Source: Allomuricauda sp. (GTDB lineage: Bacteria > Bacteroidota > Bacteroidia > Flavobacteriales > Flavobacteriaceae). Taken from it: 64,000 nt of DNA. Positions within the stretch are counted from its first letter, which is position 1. Each line of letters begins with the position of its first letter. The stretch spans positions 2,130,446 through 2,194,445 of the forward strand of contig CP051244.1 in NCBI GenBank assembly GCA_017795045.1, given 5' to 3'. Made by a program: the position numbers and the translations under genes. Below are positions 46,347 through 55,732 of this stretch, piece after piece. Below the pieces are notes generated by a model. It searched no databases and was not told the DNA's origin. It saw only the letters and a program-made list of their open reading frames with translations.

Positions 46347-47120
46347 TTATTCCAGAACCATGTAGCCAAAGTATTCAGGTCTGTGGAAAGCTGGTCTTTT
46401 TGCCATAGTGGAACTCCAACAGGCAAAGGTCGAGTTTTCGGCATTGTTCCTCCAATCTTTCTCGGTATGGTCTTCTTGGGAAATGATTCGGTAAAAATTT
46501 AATCGATATACATTGTCCGGCGTGTTTTCAGGGTATTGTAGCAACTTTAATGGGAGTTTCATATGTCCACCCCATGTATTGGTGTTTTGGTCTTTAAAAG
46601 CGCTATGTTCCACACCCATGGCGTTGGGGTCCAAATGTTCCGAGCTGAATTTCCCGTCACCTTTAAAGTTGTTGTGTATGGTGGCCAAAAACATGGCGTT
46701 GTTGGGGTTTAATTGAATCTCCACGTAGTCTTCCATGGGTTCTTTTCCTTTGCTGATAAAAAGCTCAAATACCTCTTGCGTGAACATGGGGGTGTTATCT
46801 TCGGTAAAATGGTTCTGGTCCATTCTAGGGTTGTCCCTGCATTCAAATTTTATTTCCAGAAATTCATCATCGTATTTTACCATGACCAGGGTTTCCTCTT
46901 CAATGGGCGCCCCTCCAACGCTGTGTTTAAAATGAAGGTCCCCCAATGGGGTAAAGGATTCCTTGTTTATGGTAAGTGTTGGTAATTCTTCAGTTTTGTT
47001 CTCAGTCATGGTTTGGATTGTTTCAGTTGGCACGGTACTTTTCTCCTCCTTTTTCTTCTGGTTACAGGATAGGTATAAAAGAGAGCAGAACAGAAGTGCA
47101 ATGGGTTTTGCGTTTTTCAT
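46347..47120 (-). CDS. CBM9-like carbohydrate-binding lipoprotein
   Basis: A 257-residue lipoprotein (LLYLSC lipobox followed by NQKKKEEKS linker). The mature domain resembles the CBM9-like module of sugar-binding proteins: DDEFLEIKFECRDNPRMDQ, MFTQEVFELFISKGKEPMEDYVEIQLNPNNAMF, and the closing FACWSSTMAKRPAFHRPEYFGYMVLE. These residues usually line a reducing-end sugar site. It lies leftward between the two ECF loci, downstream of sigma 2 in the same direction, and may belong to the sigma 2 transcript. Confidence 0.8.
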   Translation of the reverse strand: MKNAKPIALLFCSLLYLSCNQKKKEEKSTVPTETIQTMTENKTEELPTLTINKESFTPLGDLHFKHSVGGAPIEEETLVMVKYDDEFLEIKFECRDNPRMDQNHFTEDNTPMFTQEVFELFISKGKEPMEDYVEIQLNPNNAMFLATIHNNFKGDGKFSSEHLDPNAMGVEHSAFKDQNTNTWGGHMKLPLKLLQYPENTPDNVYRLNFYRIISQEDHTEKDWRNNAENSTFACWSSTMAKRPAFHRPEYFGYMVLE

Positions 47121-47243
47121 GGTTTATAGGGATGTTATTCGGTTTTGATTAATTATTCGGTTCAAGTTCAGTAGTGCAGATGTTCCCGGCTTTCCAGAAT
47201 CGAAAAATCTGGGACAACAGGATATTCGCTGTTTAAGTGTACT

Positions 47244-47816
47244 CTAGGCATTGTACATGAGAAAGAAAATGGTCTCATATTTATGCCCCAGTTTTTTCTC
47301 AAGGATTTTAAAGGCACGGGTCATATGTGCCTCAATGGTCTTGGTGGAAATTCCAAGATGATCTGCAATTTCAGTATGTGTGAGCCCTTCTTTTTTGTTG
47401 AGCAGAAAAATATGTCTACACTTTGTGGGGAGATTATTGATTTCCAGATTTACCAATCTAATGATTTCCTCAAGATTATCTTCCTCTTTTTCCACGACAA
47501 TATCTATGGCCTCCAGATATTTTTTTTCCAGATATAGAACAGATTTGTTCTTGCGGTATTCATCAATGAATTCGTTGTATACGGATTTGTATAAAAAGTT
47601 TTTGATCAAAAAATTTGGATTGAGCTTTTTTCGTTTTGTCCAAACCCTTACAAAGACGTTTTGTACAATATCCTCTGCTTTACCATGGTCGCTGGTCAGG
47701 GTATAGGCATAGGCACAAAGTCTTTGGTAATAGGCGTCCATCAAGTATTCATAAGCCTTTTCGTCACCCTTGATCAACCTTTTGGTCAAAAAGTAATTAT
47801 TGTTGGTATAGTCCAT
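47244..47816 (-). CDS. ECF-type RNA polymerase sigma factor
   Basis: A 190-residue sigma factor. Region 2: DEKAYEYLMDAYYQRLCAYAYTLTSDHGKAEDIVQNVFVRVWTKR; region 4: EINNLPTKCRHIFLLNKKEGLTHTEIADHLGISTKTIEAHMTRAFKILEKKL. Unlike the first locus, it is divergent from its fecR (118 bases between starts), so the sigma and anti-sigma genes are separately promoted. It is the best candidate for reading the GGGT-N15-YGTAYYTA promoters at 47892 and 54461. Confidence 0.93.
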   Translation of the reverse strand: MDYTNNNYFLTKRLIKGDEKAYEYLMDAYYQRLCAYAYTLTSDHGKAEDIVQNVFVRVWTKRKKLNPNFLIKNFLYKSVYNEFIDEYRKNKSVLYLEKKYLEAIDIVVEKEEDNLEEIIRLVNLEINNLPTKCRHIFLLNKKEGLTHTEIADHLGISTKTIEAHMTRAFKILEKKLGHKYETIFFLMYNA

Positions 47817-47891
47817 TTAGAGGTTGATGATTTTCCATCTACTTTATCGTTTTCGCCCGAAAAATTATAAAAAAAATCATAAAAAAATACA

Positions 47892-47918
47892 GGGTCAAAA
47901 AACTTTCACACGTATTTA
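47892..47918 (+). promoter_or_regulatory. ECF-type promoter before fecR 2
   Basis: GGGT at 47892-47895 and CGTATTTA at 47911-47918 with a 15-base spacer, preceded by an A-rich run. It sits 17 bases before the chosen ATG at 47935 and shares its layout with the sites at 38579 and 54461. Confidence 0.6.
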
Positions 47919-47934
47919 AGAGTAATTGCAAAGT

Positions 47935-49086
47935 ATGAATTCGACCCAAGGGCATAACCTAATCATCAAGTTCCTCAACAAGGAGGCCAATCGCAGGGAA
48001 TTGGAGGAGTTGGATGATTGGTTGAGTGACCAAAACAATATCACGATCTTTAATAATTTAGTTAGAATCCACTACCTAACAACGAGTTGCATGGCAGACT
48101 ACGACCTACATAAAGCCAAGGAATCCATAAAACAGAAAGTGAAGTCCAACAAAAGAAAGAGTAGACTTCATACGTACACCAAGATCTCTATTGCCGCATC
48201 CATATTGTTGGTGATCGGGTTGATTTTTGGTGGCCGCTATTTTCAGAAGGATACCGAAAGTATCCCCAATAAAATTGTCATCGGCTCCGATAAGGCGGTG
48301 CTCACTTTGGAAAATGGTGATCAGGTGGCGCTTGAGAAAGGCAAGAGTTTTCAAAAAGGCACCATCCGGAGCAATGGGGAGCAGATTGTTTATGGCATCC
48401 ATGAGCGCACAGACGATGAAGTCGATGTTTTATACAATTACCTGACCATACCTAGGGGAGGCCAGTTTTACCTTCAATTGTCCGATGGCACAAAAGTATG
48501 GTTGAACGCTGAGACCAAGCTAAAATATCCGGTAACGTTTTACGAGGGACAGACCCGCGAGGTAGAACTTGTGTACGGAGAGGCCTATTTTGAGGTCACA
48601 CCAAGTACCCAGAACAAGGGTTCGGACTTTAGTGTAATATCCAATGATCAGAAAATAAGTGTCTTGGGCACCGAATTCAATGTGAGTGCTTACAAAGATG
48701 ACGATGCGATCGTGACCACCTTGGTAGGGGGCAGGATTGCATTGGAAAAAGGCAATTCCAGAAAAACACTTCGCCCCAACCAACAATCACGAATCCTAAA
48801 GAACATGGACCAAATAGAAGTCGTTGATATAGATGCCTCCCAAGCCATCTCTTGGGTAAATGGGGTGTTTATCTTTGATGGGGAGTCCTTGGACGAAATC
48901 ATGAAAGTGCTCTCACGGTGGTATGACATAGATGTAATATTCGAGTCGGCCCAACGTAAGGATTTTAATTTTACCGGAATATTGGAAAGGACCAAATCAT
49001 TTGACGATATTTTGGCATTGATTGGTGTGGCGAGCCAAGGCGAGGTCAAATTTGAAGTGAAAAATAAAACTGTACATATAAAATAG
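47935..49086 (+). CDS. FecR-family anti-sigma factor
   Basis: A 383-residue single-pass membrane regulator. The ATG at 47935 (MNSTQGHNLIIKFLNKEANRRELEELDDWLSDQNN) is preferred to a TTG at 47926. A membrane helix (YTKISIAASILLVIGLIFGG) lies near residue 90. The FecR domain has IPRGGQFYLQLSDGTKVWLNAETKLKYPVTF and VELVYGEAYFEVTPS, and the C-terminal domain ends with DFNFTGILERTKSFDDILALIGV. It controls the divergently encoded sigma factor and receives a signal from the STN domain of the downstream SusC. Confidence 0.93.
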   Translation: MNSTQGHNLIIKFLNKEANRRELEELDDWLSDQNNITIFNNLVRIHYLTTSCMADYDLHKAKESIKQKVKSNKRKSRLHTYTKISIAASILLVIGLIFGGRYFQKDTESIPNKIVIGSDKAVLTLENGDQVALEKGKSFQKGTIRSNGEQIVYGIHERTDDEVDVLYNYLTIPRGGQFYLQLSDGTKVWLNAETKLKYPVTFYEGQTREVELVYGEAYFEVTPSTQNKGSDFSVISNDQKISVLGTEFNVSAYKDDDAIVTTLVGGRIALEKGNSRKTLRPNQQSRILKNMDQIEVVDIDASQAISWVNGVFIFDGESLDEIMKVLSRWYDIDVIFESAQRKDFNFTGILERTKSFDDILALIGVASQGEVKFEVKNKTVHIK

Positions 49087-49122
49087 GACAGTAAATAAGG
49101 AAATGCTGATTGCATAAAAAAA

Positions 49123-49160
49123 GGAAAAGGCTAACACATTCCACCGTAATAGCCTTTGTC
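49123..49160. other. Hairpin after A-tract between fecR 2 and susC
   Basis: AAAGGCTA at 49126-49133 pairs with TAGCCTTT at 49150-49157 (8 bp, 16-base loop), and flanking G/C bases extend it past one mismatch. It follows a run of seven A and matches the position and layout of the hairpin at 39799-39818. Confidence 0.5.
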
Positions 49161-49208
49161 CTCAGCGGATTAATTAAAACTATGTCTAACTAAACCAATT
49201 GCTAATTT

Positions 49209-52200
49209 ATGAAAATTAACTTGAATTTGGGCCGATCTAAAACAGGTTTTCGGCTCCTAAAGTTTCTGATGAAAACTTTTACCTTTTTATTTTGCACGCT
49301 GGCTTTTGCCTTGGGACCCAAAGAAGGGTTTTCCCAAGATGCCGATATTTTGATCGCAAAGGATCGAGTGCTCAGTGCAAAACAGGTTTTCAAACTTATG
49401 AACAAACAGGCCGACTATAAATTTATTTATAGGAACGACTTGTTGGAAGATGCGCCGGAAGTTCCGGTAAAACAAGGTGTTGTAAAAGCAAAACAACTTC
49501 TTGATATGTTGCTTACCCCTATAGATTTCACATATGAATTCACCACAAACAATACCATAGTGGTCAGAAAGAGGGTGAAATCCGAGGTAAAAGCCGAGGA
49601 ATCAAAAGTAGAGACCGTAGAGCGTTTGCAGCAACAAGTGAGCGGTACTATTCTGGATCAACAGGGAATTCCATTGGCCGGGGCAAATATTGTTGAAAAG
49701 GGCACCACCAACGGTACCCAGACCGATTTTGATGGGAATTATGCCATCTCTGTGGATGACAATGCCGTTTTGGTCATTAGCTATATTGGCTTTCAAACCC
49801 AAGAGATTCCTGTCAATGGTCAATCAACCATCGATATTACCTTGGTGGAAGATGCCAATCAGCTTAGCGAAGTGATCGTAACCGCCCTTGGTATCCAAAA
49901 GACCAGAAAGTCTTTGACTTATGCGGCCCAGGATATCGATTCTGATGAATTGAACCGGGTAAAACAGACCAACCCTATGAACAGCTTGTCCGGTAAGGTG
50001 GCCGGTGTGGCCATTACCAGAAGTTCATCTGGTGTAGGGGGTTCGGTAAAAGTGACCTTGCGAGGGAACAACTCTTTTGGCAACAACCAGCCCTTGTATG
50101 TGGTGGATGGTGTGCCTTTATCCAACCCAACGGCGTCACAGCCCACAAGTACCTTTGGTGGAGGTAGGGACGGTGGAGATGCCCTTTCCTTGATCAATCC
50201 GGATGATATTGAATCCTTGACCGTATTGAAAGGTGCTTCCGCATCGGCACTTTATGGTAATGCCGGTCTTAATGGGGTAATATTGATTACCACCAAGAAA
50301 GGCCGAGACGGTACCTTTAAAGTGGATTTTTCATCCAACATTACGGTGGATAGGGCTGCTTACATGATTGATTTCAGTGATGCGGCACAGCAGAATGTTG
50401 ATGATTTTCTGGAAACAGGTGTAAACAACATCAATTCCGTGTCCTTGTCCGGTGGAACAGAAAAGGCACAGACGTATTTCTCGTATAGCAATAGCTTTGC
50501 TTCGGGGATTCTTCCAGATAATACTCTAAAGCAACATACCATTAACTTAAGGGAAACCGCCAAGTTTTTTGATGATGTGTTGACCATGAATGCCAGTATT
50601 ATGGCATCTACCCAGCAAATACGCAATAGGGCTGTTTCAGGATTTTATTTCAATCCTTTGGTAGGGACTTATGTGTTTCCAACTGCCGATGGACGCCTAT
50701 CGGATTACGCCGATTTTGAGGAGTACAACCCAGACAGGAACATTCAGGTGCAGCGTTGGGTAAGGCCATTGTCCGATATTGAACAAAACCCCTATTGGAT
50801 TGTCTACAGGAACCCAAGGGAGGACACGAACAGAAAATTGTTGGCCTCCTTGAACTTGAATTTCAAGGTGAATGATTGGTTGTCCATCCAGACCAGGGGC
50901 ACCTATGATCAATCCTTATTGGATTTTGAGCGTAAGGCCTATGCTTCCACACAAGCCACGTTGGCCCATGAGAACGGGAGCTACACCTTTAATAAACAAG
51001 ATATCCGTCAGTTGTATGGTGATGTTATCGCCAATATCAATTACGATATCACGGAAACCCTTTCCTTTACCGCGAATGTTGGGGGTAGTGTAAAGCGAAA
51101 TACCACTGAAATCCTTAATGCGGACTCTGGATCACAGGGAGGGCTTCAATTTGCAAATGTGTTTACCCTTCAAAACTTTAATGCCAATTCACAGGTAGCA
51201 CTATCGCAAACGTCATTGAACAGGCAGATAAACTCTGTTTTTGCGAGCACTACTTTTGGGTATGATGAAAAGATTTTTATTGATCTTACGGCCAGAAATG
51301 ACTGGTCATCGACCTTGCCACCGGAGAACAACTCATTTTTCTACCCTTCTGTGGGTCTAACCGGGGTTTTAACAGAGATGTTTGATTTTGGCGAGAAGAT
51401 TTCTTTTGCCAAAGTACGAGGTTCTTACGCCGAGGTGGGGAATGATTTCTCCCCGAACCAGATCAACCCCAACAGAACCATTCTGTTTGGAAATGGAATC
51501 AGTCCTACCGATCCTATCAGACCTTTCCCCGGAACCACACCTAAGCCAGAAAAGCAGAAGTCTTTTGAATTGGGTACCGAGTGGAGGTTTTTCAGTAATC
51601 GTTTGGGCTTTGATGTAGGGTACTACAACACCAAGACGGTTAACCAGTATTTCCCCTTCCCAACTTCCGTTGCGGTTATTGGGGCACCCAATGCAGGTTT
51701 AAACTCAGGGGAGATTGTTAACAGGGGTATTGAGGCCACGGTTTTTGCCACGCCTATCCAGAGTGAGGATTTCCGTTGGAAGACCACATTGAACTTTGCA
51801 CGAAACAAGAACGTAGTGGAAAGCATCTATGATGGCACGGTTGCCGATGGACTTATTGAGCCTACATACTTTACCCTTTCCGGAGCAGGGAACAATTCCT
51901 TTGCTTCCTACTTGGTAGAAGGAGGTTCCTTTGGGGACATCTATGGCCGGGTGGTAAAAAGGGATGAGCAGGGTAGACCTGTTGTGGTTGATGGTGGTTT
52001 GGTGGAAAATGACCAAAACCCCGACAATGTTATCGAAGGTTTGGAAAAAGTGGGTAATGCCAATCCAGATTTTACTTTGGGATGGAACAACTCCTTTAGC
52101 TACAAAAATTTTAGTGTTGACTTTTTGATCGATGGTAAGTTTGGTGGTGAGACCATGAGCATGACCCAGGCCGCTGTGGAAGGGTTGAGCAACAACACAG

Positions 52201-52565
52201 CGCGTGAGACAGCCAATGGAGCCATCGAAGTGGTTGATATCAATGGTAATCCGGAAACTTGGACGGCACAACAATACTACGGTGCAGCAGGAGGAAGGAA
52301 TGGTTTTACGGGTGAATACGTCTATAGTGCCACCAATGTACGGTTGGCCGAATTGGCGTTGGGCTACACCTTTGATTTGGGAGAAGAATCTTTCTTCAGC
52401 AATGTGAGCGCCTCCTTGGTGGGAAGCAATCTGTTCTTCTTCTACAAGGATGCCCCACATGACCCCAATGTCAGTTTAAGTACGGGCAATGCACTACAGG
52501 GAGTGGATGTTCTAGGTCTTCCCTCCACAAGGAGCACAGGTCTAAACGTAAAACTAACTTTTTAA
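49209..52565 (+). CDS. SusC-family TonB-dependent transporter with STN domain
   Basis: An 1118-residue outer-membrane importer. After the signal peptide (FLFCTLAFALGPKEGFSQ) there is an STN-type domain at about residues 50-125 (VLSAKQVFKLMNKQADYKFIYRNDLLEDAPEVPV), a carboxypeptidase-regulatory-like domain (SGTILDQQGIPLAGANIVEKGTTNGTQTDFDGNY), the plug (LSEVIVTALGIQKTRKSLTYA, LYVVDGVPLSNP, LYGNAGLNGVILITTK) and a barrel ending GLNVKLTF. The ALGI(Q/E)K(T/R)xxxL(T/G)YA variant marks a different SusC subgroup from the two others here. It should signal through fecR 2. Confidence 0.95.
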   Translation: MKINLNLGRSKTGFRLLKFLMKTFTFLFCTLAFALGPKEGFSQDADILIAKDRVLSAKQVFKLMNKQADYKFIYRNDLLEDAPEVPVKQGVVKAKQLLDMLLTPIDFTYEFTTNNTIVVRKRVKSEVKAEESKVETVERLQQQVSGTILDQQGIPLAGANIVEKGTTNGTQTDFDGNYAISVDDNAVLVISYIGFQTQEIPVNGQSTIDITLVEDANQLSEVIVTALGIQKTRKSLTYAAQDIDSDELNRVKQTNPMNSLSGKVAGVAITRSSSGVGGSVKVTLRGNNSFGNNQPLYVVDGVPLSNPTASQPTSTFGGGRDGGDALSLINPDDIESLTVLKGASASALYGNAGLNGVILITTKKGRDGTFKVDFSSNITVDRAAYMIDFSDAAQQNVDDFLETGVNNINSVSLSGGTEKAQTYFSYSNSFASGILPDNTLKQHTINLRETAKFFDDVLTMNASIMASTQQIRNRAVSGFYFNPLVGTYVFPTADGRLSDYADFEEYNPDRNIQVQRWVRPLSDIEQNPYWIVYRNPREDTNRKLLASLNLNFKVNDWLSIQTRGTYDQSLLDFERKAYASTQATLAHENGSYTFNKQDIRQLYGDVIANINYDITETLSFTANVGGSVKRNTTEILNADSGSQGGLQFANVFTLQNFNANSQVALSQTSLNRQINSVFASTTFGYDEKIFIDLTARNDWSSTLPPENNSFFYPSVGLTGVLTEMFDFGEKISFAKVRGSYAEVGNDFSPNQINPNRTILFGNGISPTDPIRPFPGTTPKPEKQKSFELGTEWRFFSNRLGFDVGYYNTKTVNQYFPFPTSVAVIGAPNAGLNSGEIVNRGIEATVFATPIQSEDFRWKTTLNFARNKNVVESIYDGTVADGLIEPTYFTLSGAGNNSFASYLVEGGSFGDIYGRVVKRDEQGRPVVVDGGLVENDQNPDNVIEGLEKVGNANPDFTLGWNNSFSYKNFSVDFLIDGKFGGETMSMTQAAVEGLSNNTARETANGAIEVVDINGNPETWTAQQYYGAAGGRNGFTGEYVYSATNVRLAELALGYTFDLGEESFFSNVSASLVGSNLFFFYKDAPHDPNVSLSTGNALQGVDVLGLPSTRSTGLNVKLTF

Positions 52566-52574
52566 AAAAAACTC

Positions 52575-54188
52575 ATGAAAAATATATATAGATTGGGCGT
52601 TTTGGCAGCTACTTTAGGGTTTTTGGCTACGTCCTGTACTGAGAATTTTGAAGAACTCAATAAAAACCCAAGGGAAATAACCCAAGAGCAACTCGAAGGG
52701 GATTTTCAACATGTGGGATCCAAATATAAGCCCGTGTTTGAAAGTATCTATATTTTCAATCCCGGATGGCAGTACCAACTTCAGCAGAACTTGAACGCGG
52801 ATGCCTACGCAGGATATTTGACCCCTCCAAACCCTTTCCAGAACGGATCCAACAACACGACCTATAACTTGGTGAGCGGTTGGAACAATACCATCTGGTC
52901 CGTTCCTTACTCCAATGTCATGAACAATGTAAAAGACATTGAGAGTTTGACCCAAGGGGAATATCCTACCCTGTATGCGGTGTCCCTGATTTTGAAAGTG
53001 GAGGCCATGCATAGGGTTTCAGATGTTTTTGGTCCTATTGTATACACCAATTTTGGTGATTTGGATAACGCAGGGGTATATGATTCACAAGAAGAGGCCT
53101 ATGATGCATTTTTTGCTGATTTGGATACCGCCGTGGATAATCTTATGGCGGATATCGATAGCCCAAGATTTTCGGCGTTCGACCTCGCTTACGGAGGGGA
53201 TTATTCAAAGTGGGTGAGATTTGCCAATTCCTTGCGGTTGAGATTGGCTATCCGAATTTCCAAAGTAGCCCCTGAAAAGGCCAAGTTGCAAGGTGAAAAG
53301 GCCTTGAGTCATCCTCTGGGTGTAATGGCCAGCAATGACGATGGATTCTTTGTGACCAGTACCAACAGCCATCCATTGGCCCAAATTGATAATTCATGGG
53401 GAGATACCCGTATGAACGCATCCATGGAGTCTATTATGGGAGGGTATAACGATCCTCGAATCAGTGCTTATTTTTCAGAGGTCAATCCGGGGGATTCGGA
53501 AACCGAGCCCATTGTTCCCGGAACACTTAAAGGAATCAGGAATGGATTGCCCTTGTTGGATGGATATGCAGATGCATCGGCCCAAAAGGCCGACTATGTG
53601 AGATTTGCCGTAATCAATGACGATTTGACCCAGTACACGGCACAACTAATGACGGCTGCTGAGGTGGCTTTCCTGAAAGCAGAAGCCGCTTTGAGGGGAT
53701 GGAGTGGTGCTGGTGATGCACAGGCCAATTATGAAATGGGAATTGCACTTTCTTTTGAACAGAGAGGTGTGGGCAGTGCGGACGATTATATATCGGACAA
53801 CGTTTCCGTGCCTGCAGATTATGTGGATCCCGTATACCCGTCCAACAATATCAATGCCCTTACCGATGCAACCATTGCTTGGGATGGTGCTGATGACAAT
53901 GAAACCAAATTGGAAAAGATCATCACCCAAAAATGGATAGCGGTATTCCCTGATGGACAAGAGGCGTGGAGCGAGTTCCGTCGTACCGGATACCCCAAAA
54001 TTTTCCCGGTAGTGAGCAATCAAAGCCCCGGAACCATAGATACGGATATTCAAATACGAAGGATTCCTTTTGTGGATAGTGAACTTTCTACCAATGCCGA
54101 AGGCGTTGCCGGAGCCGTTTCCAAATTGGGCGGTCCCGACAATGGAGGCACTAGACTTTGGTGGGATACTGGCGCCCCTAATTTTTAG
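52575..54188 (+). CDS. SusD-like surface lipoprotein (SusD-like_2 type)
   Basis: A 537-residue lipoprotein (LGFLATSC lipobox, then TENFEELNKNPREIT). It belongs to the branch with FEELNKNP near the N-terminus, NVMNNVKDIESL, VEAMHRVSDVFGPIVYTNFGD, KWVRFANSLRLRLAIRISKV, and EIVEA-type C-terminal helices (VAFLKAEAALRGW, ITQKWIAVFPDGQEAWSEFRRTGYP). It is ten bases from its SusC and is followed by a terminator at 54224-54259. Confidence 0.93.
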   Translation: MKNIYRLGVLAATLGFLATSCTENFEELNKNPREITQEQLEGDFQHVGSKYKPVFESIYIFNPGWQYQLQQNLNADAYAGYLTPPNPFQNGSNNTTYNLVSGWNNTIWSVPYSNVMNNVKDIESLTQGEYPTLYAVSLILKVEAMHRVSDVFGPIVYTNFGDLDNAGVYDSQEEAYDAFFADLDTAVDNLMADIDSPRFSAFDLAYGGDYSKWVRFANSLRLRLAIRISKVAPEKAKLQGEKALSHPLGVMASNDDGFFVTSTNSHPLAQIDNSWGDTRMNASMESIMGGYNDPRISAYFSEVNPGDSETEPIVPGTLKGIRNGLPLLDGYADASAQKADYVRFAVINDDLTQYTAQLMTAAEVAFLKAEAALRGWSGAGDAQANYEMGIALSFEQRGVGSADDYISDNVSVPADYVDPVYPSNNINALTDATIAWDGADDNETKLEKIITQKWIAVFPDGQEAWSEFRRTGYPKIFPVVSNQSPGTIDTDIQIRRIPFVDSELSTNAEGVAGAVSKLGGPDNGGTRLWWDTGAPNF

Positions 54189-54223
54189 AGTTTACATGTT
54201 TAAGTTGAGTTAAGTTTGAAGCC

Positions 54224-54259
54224 GCGGGTGGGAAAGCCAGTTTTCTCGCCCGCTTTTTT
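54224..54259 (+). terminator. Intrinsic terminator after susD
   Basis: A 12-bp stem beginning GCGGG and ending CCCGC (two G-U pairs, 5-base loop) is followed by six T at 54254-54259. It separates the SusCD pair from the downstream enzyme operon, which therefore needs its own promoter. Confidence 0.85.
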
Positions 54260-54549
54260 GTTTTATATCTTGAATAATGGAATTCGAAGGCAAATGGATT
54301 CATAAGATATTAAGAGCTTTCAAAGAGGATTCTTTTTTTGAAGGCTTTCTTTTGAAAAAATAACAATTGTTTGCAATTTAAATCCAAGGAAATCGAAAAT
54401 TTAATAGCTTGCAGGATTATATATATGAAGATTTTTTATTAAAAATCACAAAAAAATATAGGGTTATTAAAGTTTCGTGCGTACTTATAATATGGGTGTA
54501 ATAAACTTGGGAAATTTTTCAAAAGGATATAAGGCCTACGGAAACTAAT
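54260..54549. other. AT-rich intergenic region before the amino-sugar enzyme operon
   Basis: No gene is visible between the terminator and the ATG at 54550. The stretch is AT-rich and holds the ECF-type promoter at 54461-54487; the remainder shows no strong repeat or structure. Confidence 0.6.
54461..54487 (+). promoter_or_regulatory. ECF-type promoter of the 54550-64000 operon
   Basis: GGGT at 54461-54464 and CGTACTTA at 54480-54487, again with a 15-base spacer, preceded by CACAAAAAAATATA. The surrounding 40 bases visibly resemble the region before fecR 2 (CATAAAAAAATACAGGGT). This suggests that the enzyme operon is co-induced with the second SusCD system by the same sigma factor. Confidence 0.6.
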
Positions 54550-55722
54550 ATGCGACTCAATTCAATAGACATTCTGAGGGCGTTGACCATGGTTTTTATG
54601 ATATGGGTAAACGACTTTTGGACATTGGATAATGTTCCAAAATGGCTTTTGCATGCCAAGGCAAGTGAAGATTATTTGGGCTTTTCCGATATTATTTTTC
54701 CCTTGTTTCTTTTTATAGTGGGTCTCAGTATTCCTTTTGCGATCAAAAATCGCTTAAAGAAAGGGGACTCGCGTGCATCCATCGCAAAGCATATTCTAAT
54801 AAGGTCGTTCTCCTTACTCTTCATAGGAGTCTTCATGGTGAACTACGAAACCGCATTTAGTGAAGGCATGATGATTGGAAAATATCTTTGGTGTCTGTTG
54901 ATGGCCCTTGCTGTATTTTTGATATGGACCCATTATAAAAGAAGCCCAATTCCTAAAAAATGGCATCTCCCACTTCAAGTTTTGGGAATGCTCATATTCT
55001 TGTTTTTGGCCTTGATCTACAAAGGAGGTGCCGCTGGAGAGCATTGGATGCGTCCACAATGGTGGGGTATTTTGGGATTGATTGGGTGGGCCTATTTGGC
55101 AAACGCCTTGATTTTTCTATATGCAAGGGGGAATTTTGCTATAATGATTGTAGTTTGGATTCTTTTCAATCTGCTTTCAGTGTTGGCCCAAACCGATTTC
55201 TCTTTGGAATTGAATGGTCCATTCAGATACTTCTCAACTTTGATCGGGGGTACTATACCCGGATTGACCTCGGCAGGGATTTTGGCTTCATTGATTTTTG
55301 AAAGATATGCCAAAATCAGCCTGAAGCAAGTGTATAGTATTCTTGCGGTTTTGGGGATTGTATGTCTTGTTTATGCATTGGGGACTCGCCCATTATGGGG
55401 AATCTCCAAGTTAAGGGCAACACCCTCATGGCTGGCCGTGTGCTCTGCCATGGGTTTTTTCCTTTTTGCCCTTCTGCACTTTATCGCTGATAAGAAGAAA
55501 ATTACAAAATGGGCCAAGATCATCGCCCCGGCAGGAACGGCTACATTGACCTGCTATATGTTGCCGTATATTATTTATCCAATGCGGACATTTGTGGGCT
55601 TCACCTTGCCAGATGTTCTGAACACCGGGGTAATAGGGCTTTTGGGTTCCATGGTATTTGCCCTGCTCGTAGTTGCGATTACGGGATGGTTGGAGAAGAA
55701 AGGAATTAAACTCAAGCTATAA
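54550..55722 (+). CDS. DUF5009/HGSNAT-like transmembrane acetyltransferase
   Basis: A 390-residue polytopic membrane protein with about ten helices. The opening RLNSIDILRALTMVFMIWVND and the loop LLHAKASEDYLGFSDIIFPLFLFIVGLSIPFA match the family of human heparan-alpha-glucosaminide N-acetyltransferase; His35 sits where the family has a conserved loop histidine. HGSNAT moves acetyl from cytosolic acetyl-CoA across the membrane onto terminal glucosamine. Here the next gene encodes a hexosaminidase-like enzyme, so N-acetylating a free amino sugar end before cleavage is a sensible role. Bacterial members are poorly characterised, so the reaction is inferred. Confidence 0.75.
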   Translation: MRLNSIDILRALTMVFMIWVNDFWTLDNVPKWLLHAKASEDYLGFSDIIFPLFLFIVGLSIPFAIKNRLKKGDSRASIAKHILIRSFSLLFIGVFMVNYETAFSEGMMIGKYLWCLLMALAVFLIWTHYKRSPIPKKWHLPLQVLGMLIFLFLALIYKGGAAGEHWMRPQWWGILGLIGWAYLANALIFLYARGNFAIMIVVWILFNLLSVLAQTDFSLELNGPFRYFSTLIGGTIPGLTSAGILASLIFERYAKISLKQVYSILAVLGIVCLVYALGTRPLWGISKLRATPSWLAVCSAMGFFLFALLHFIADKKKITKWAKIIAPAGTATLTCYMLPYIIYPMRTFVGFTLPDVLNTGVIGLLGSMVFALLVVAITGWLEKKGIKLKL

Positions 55723-55732
55723 AAACAGGATT

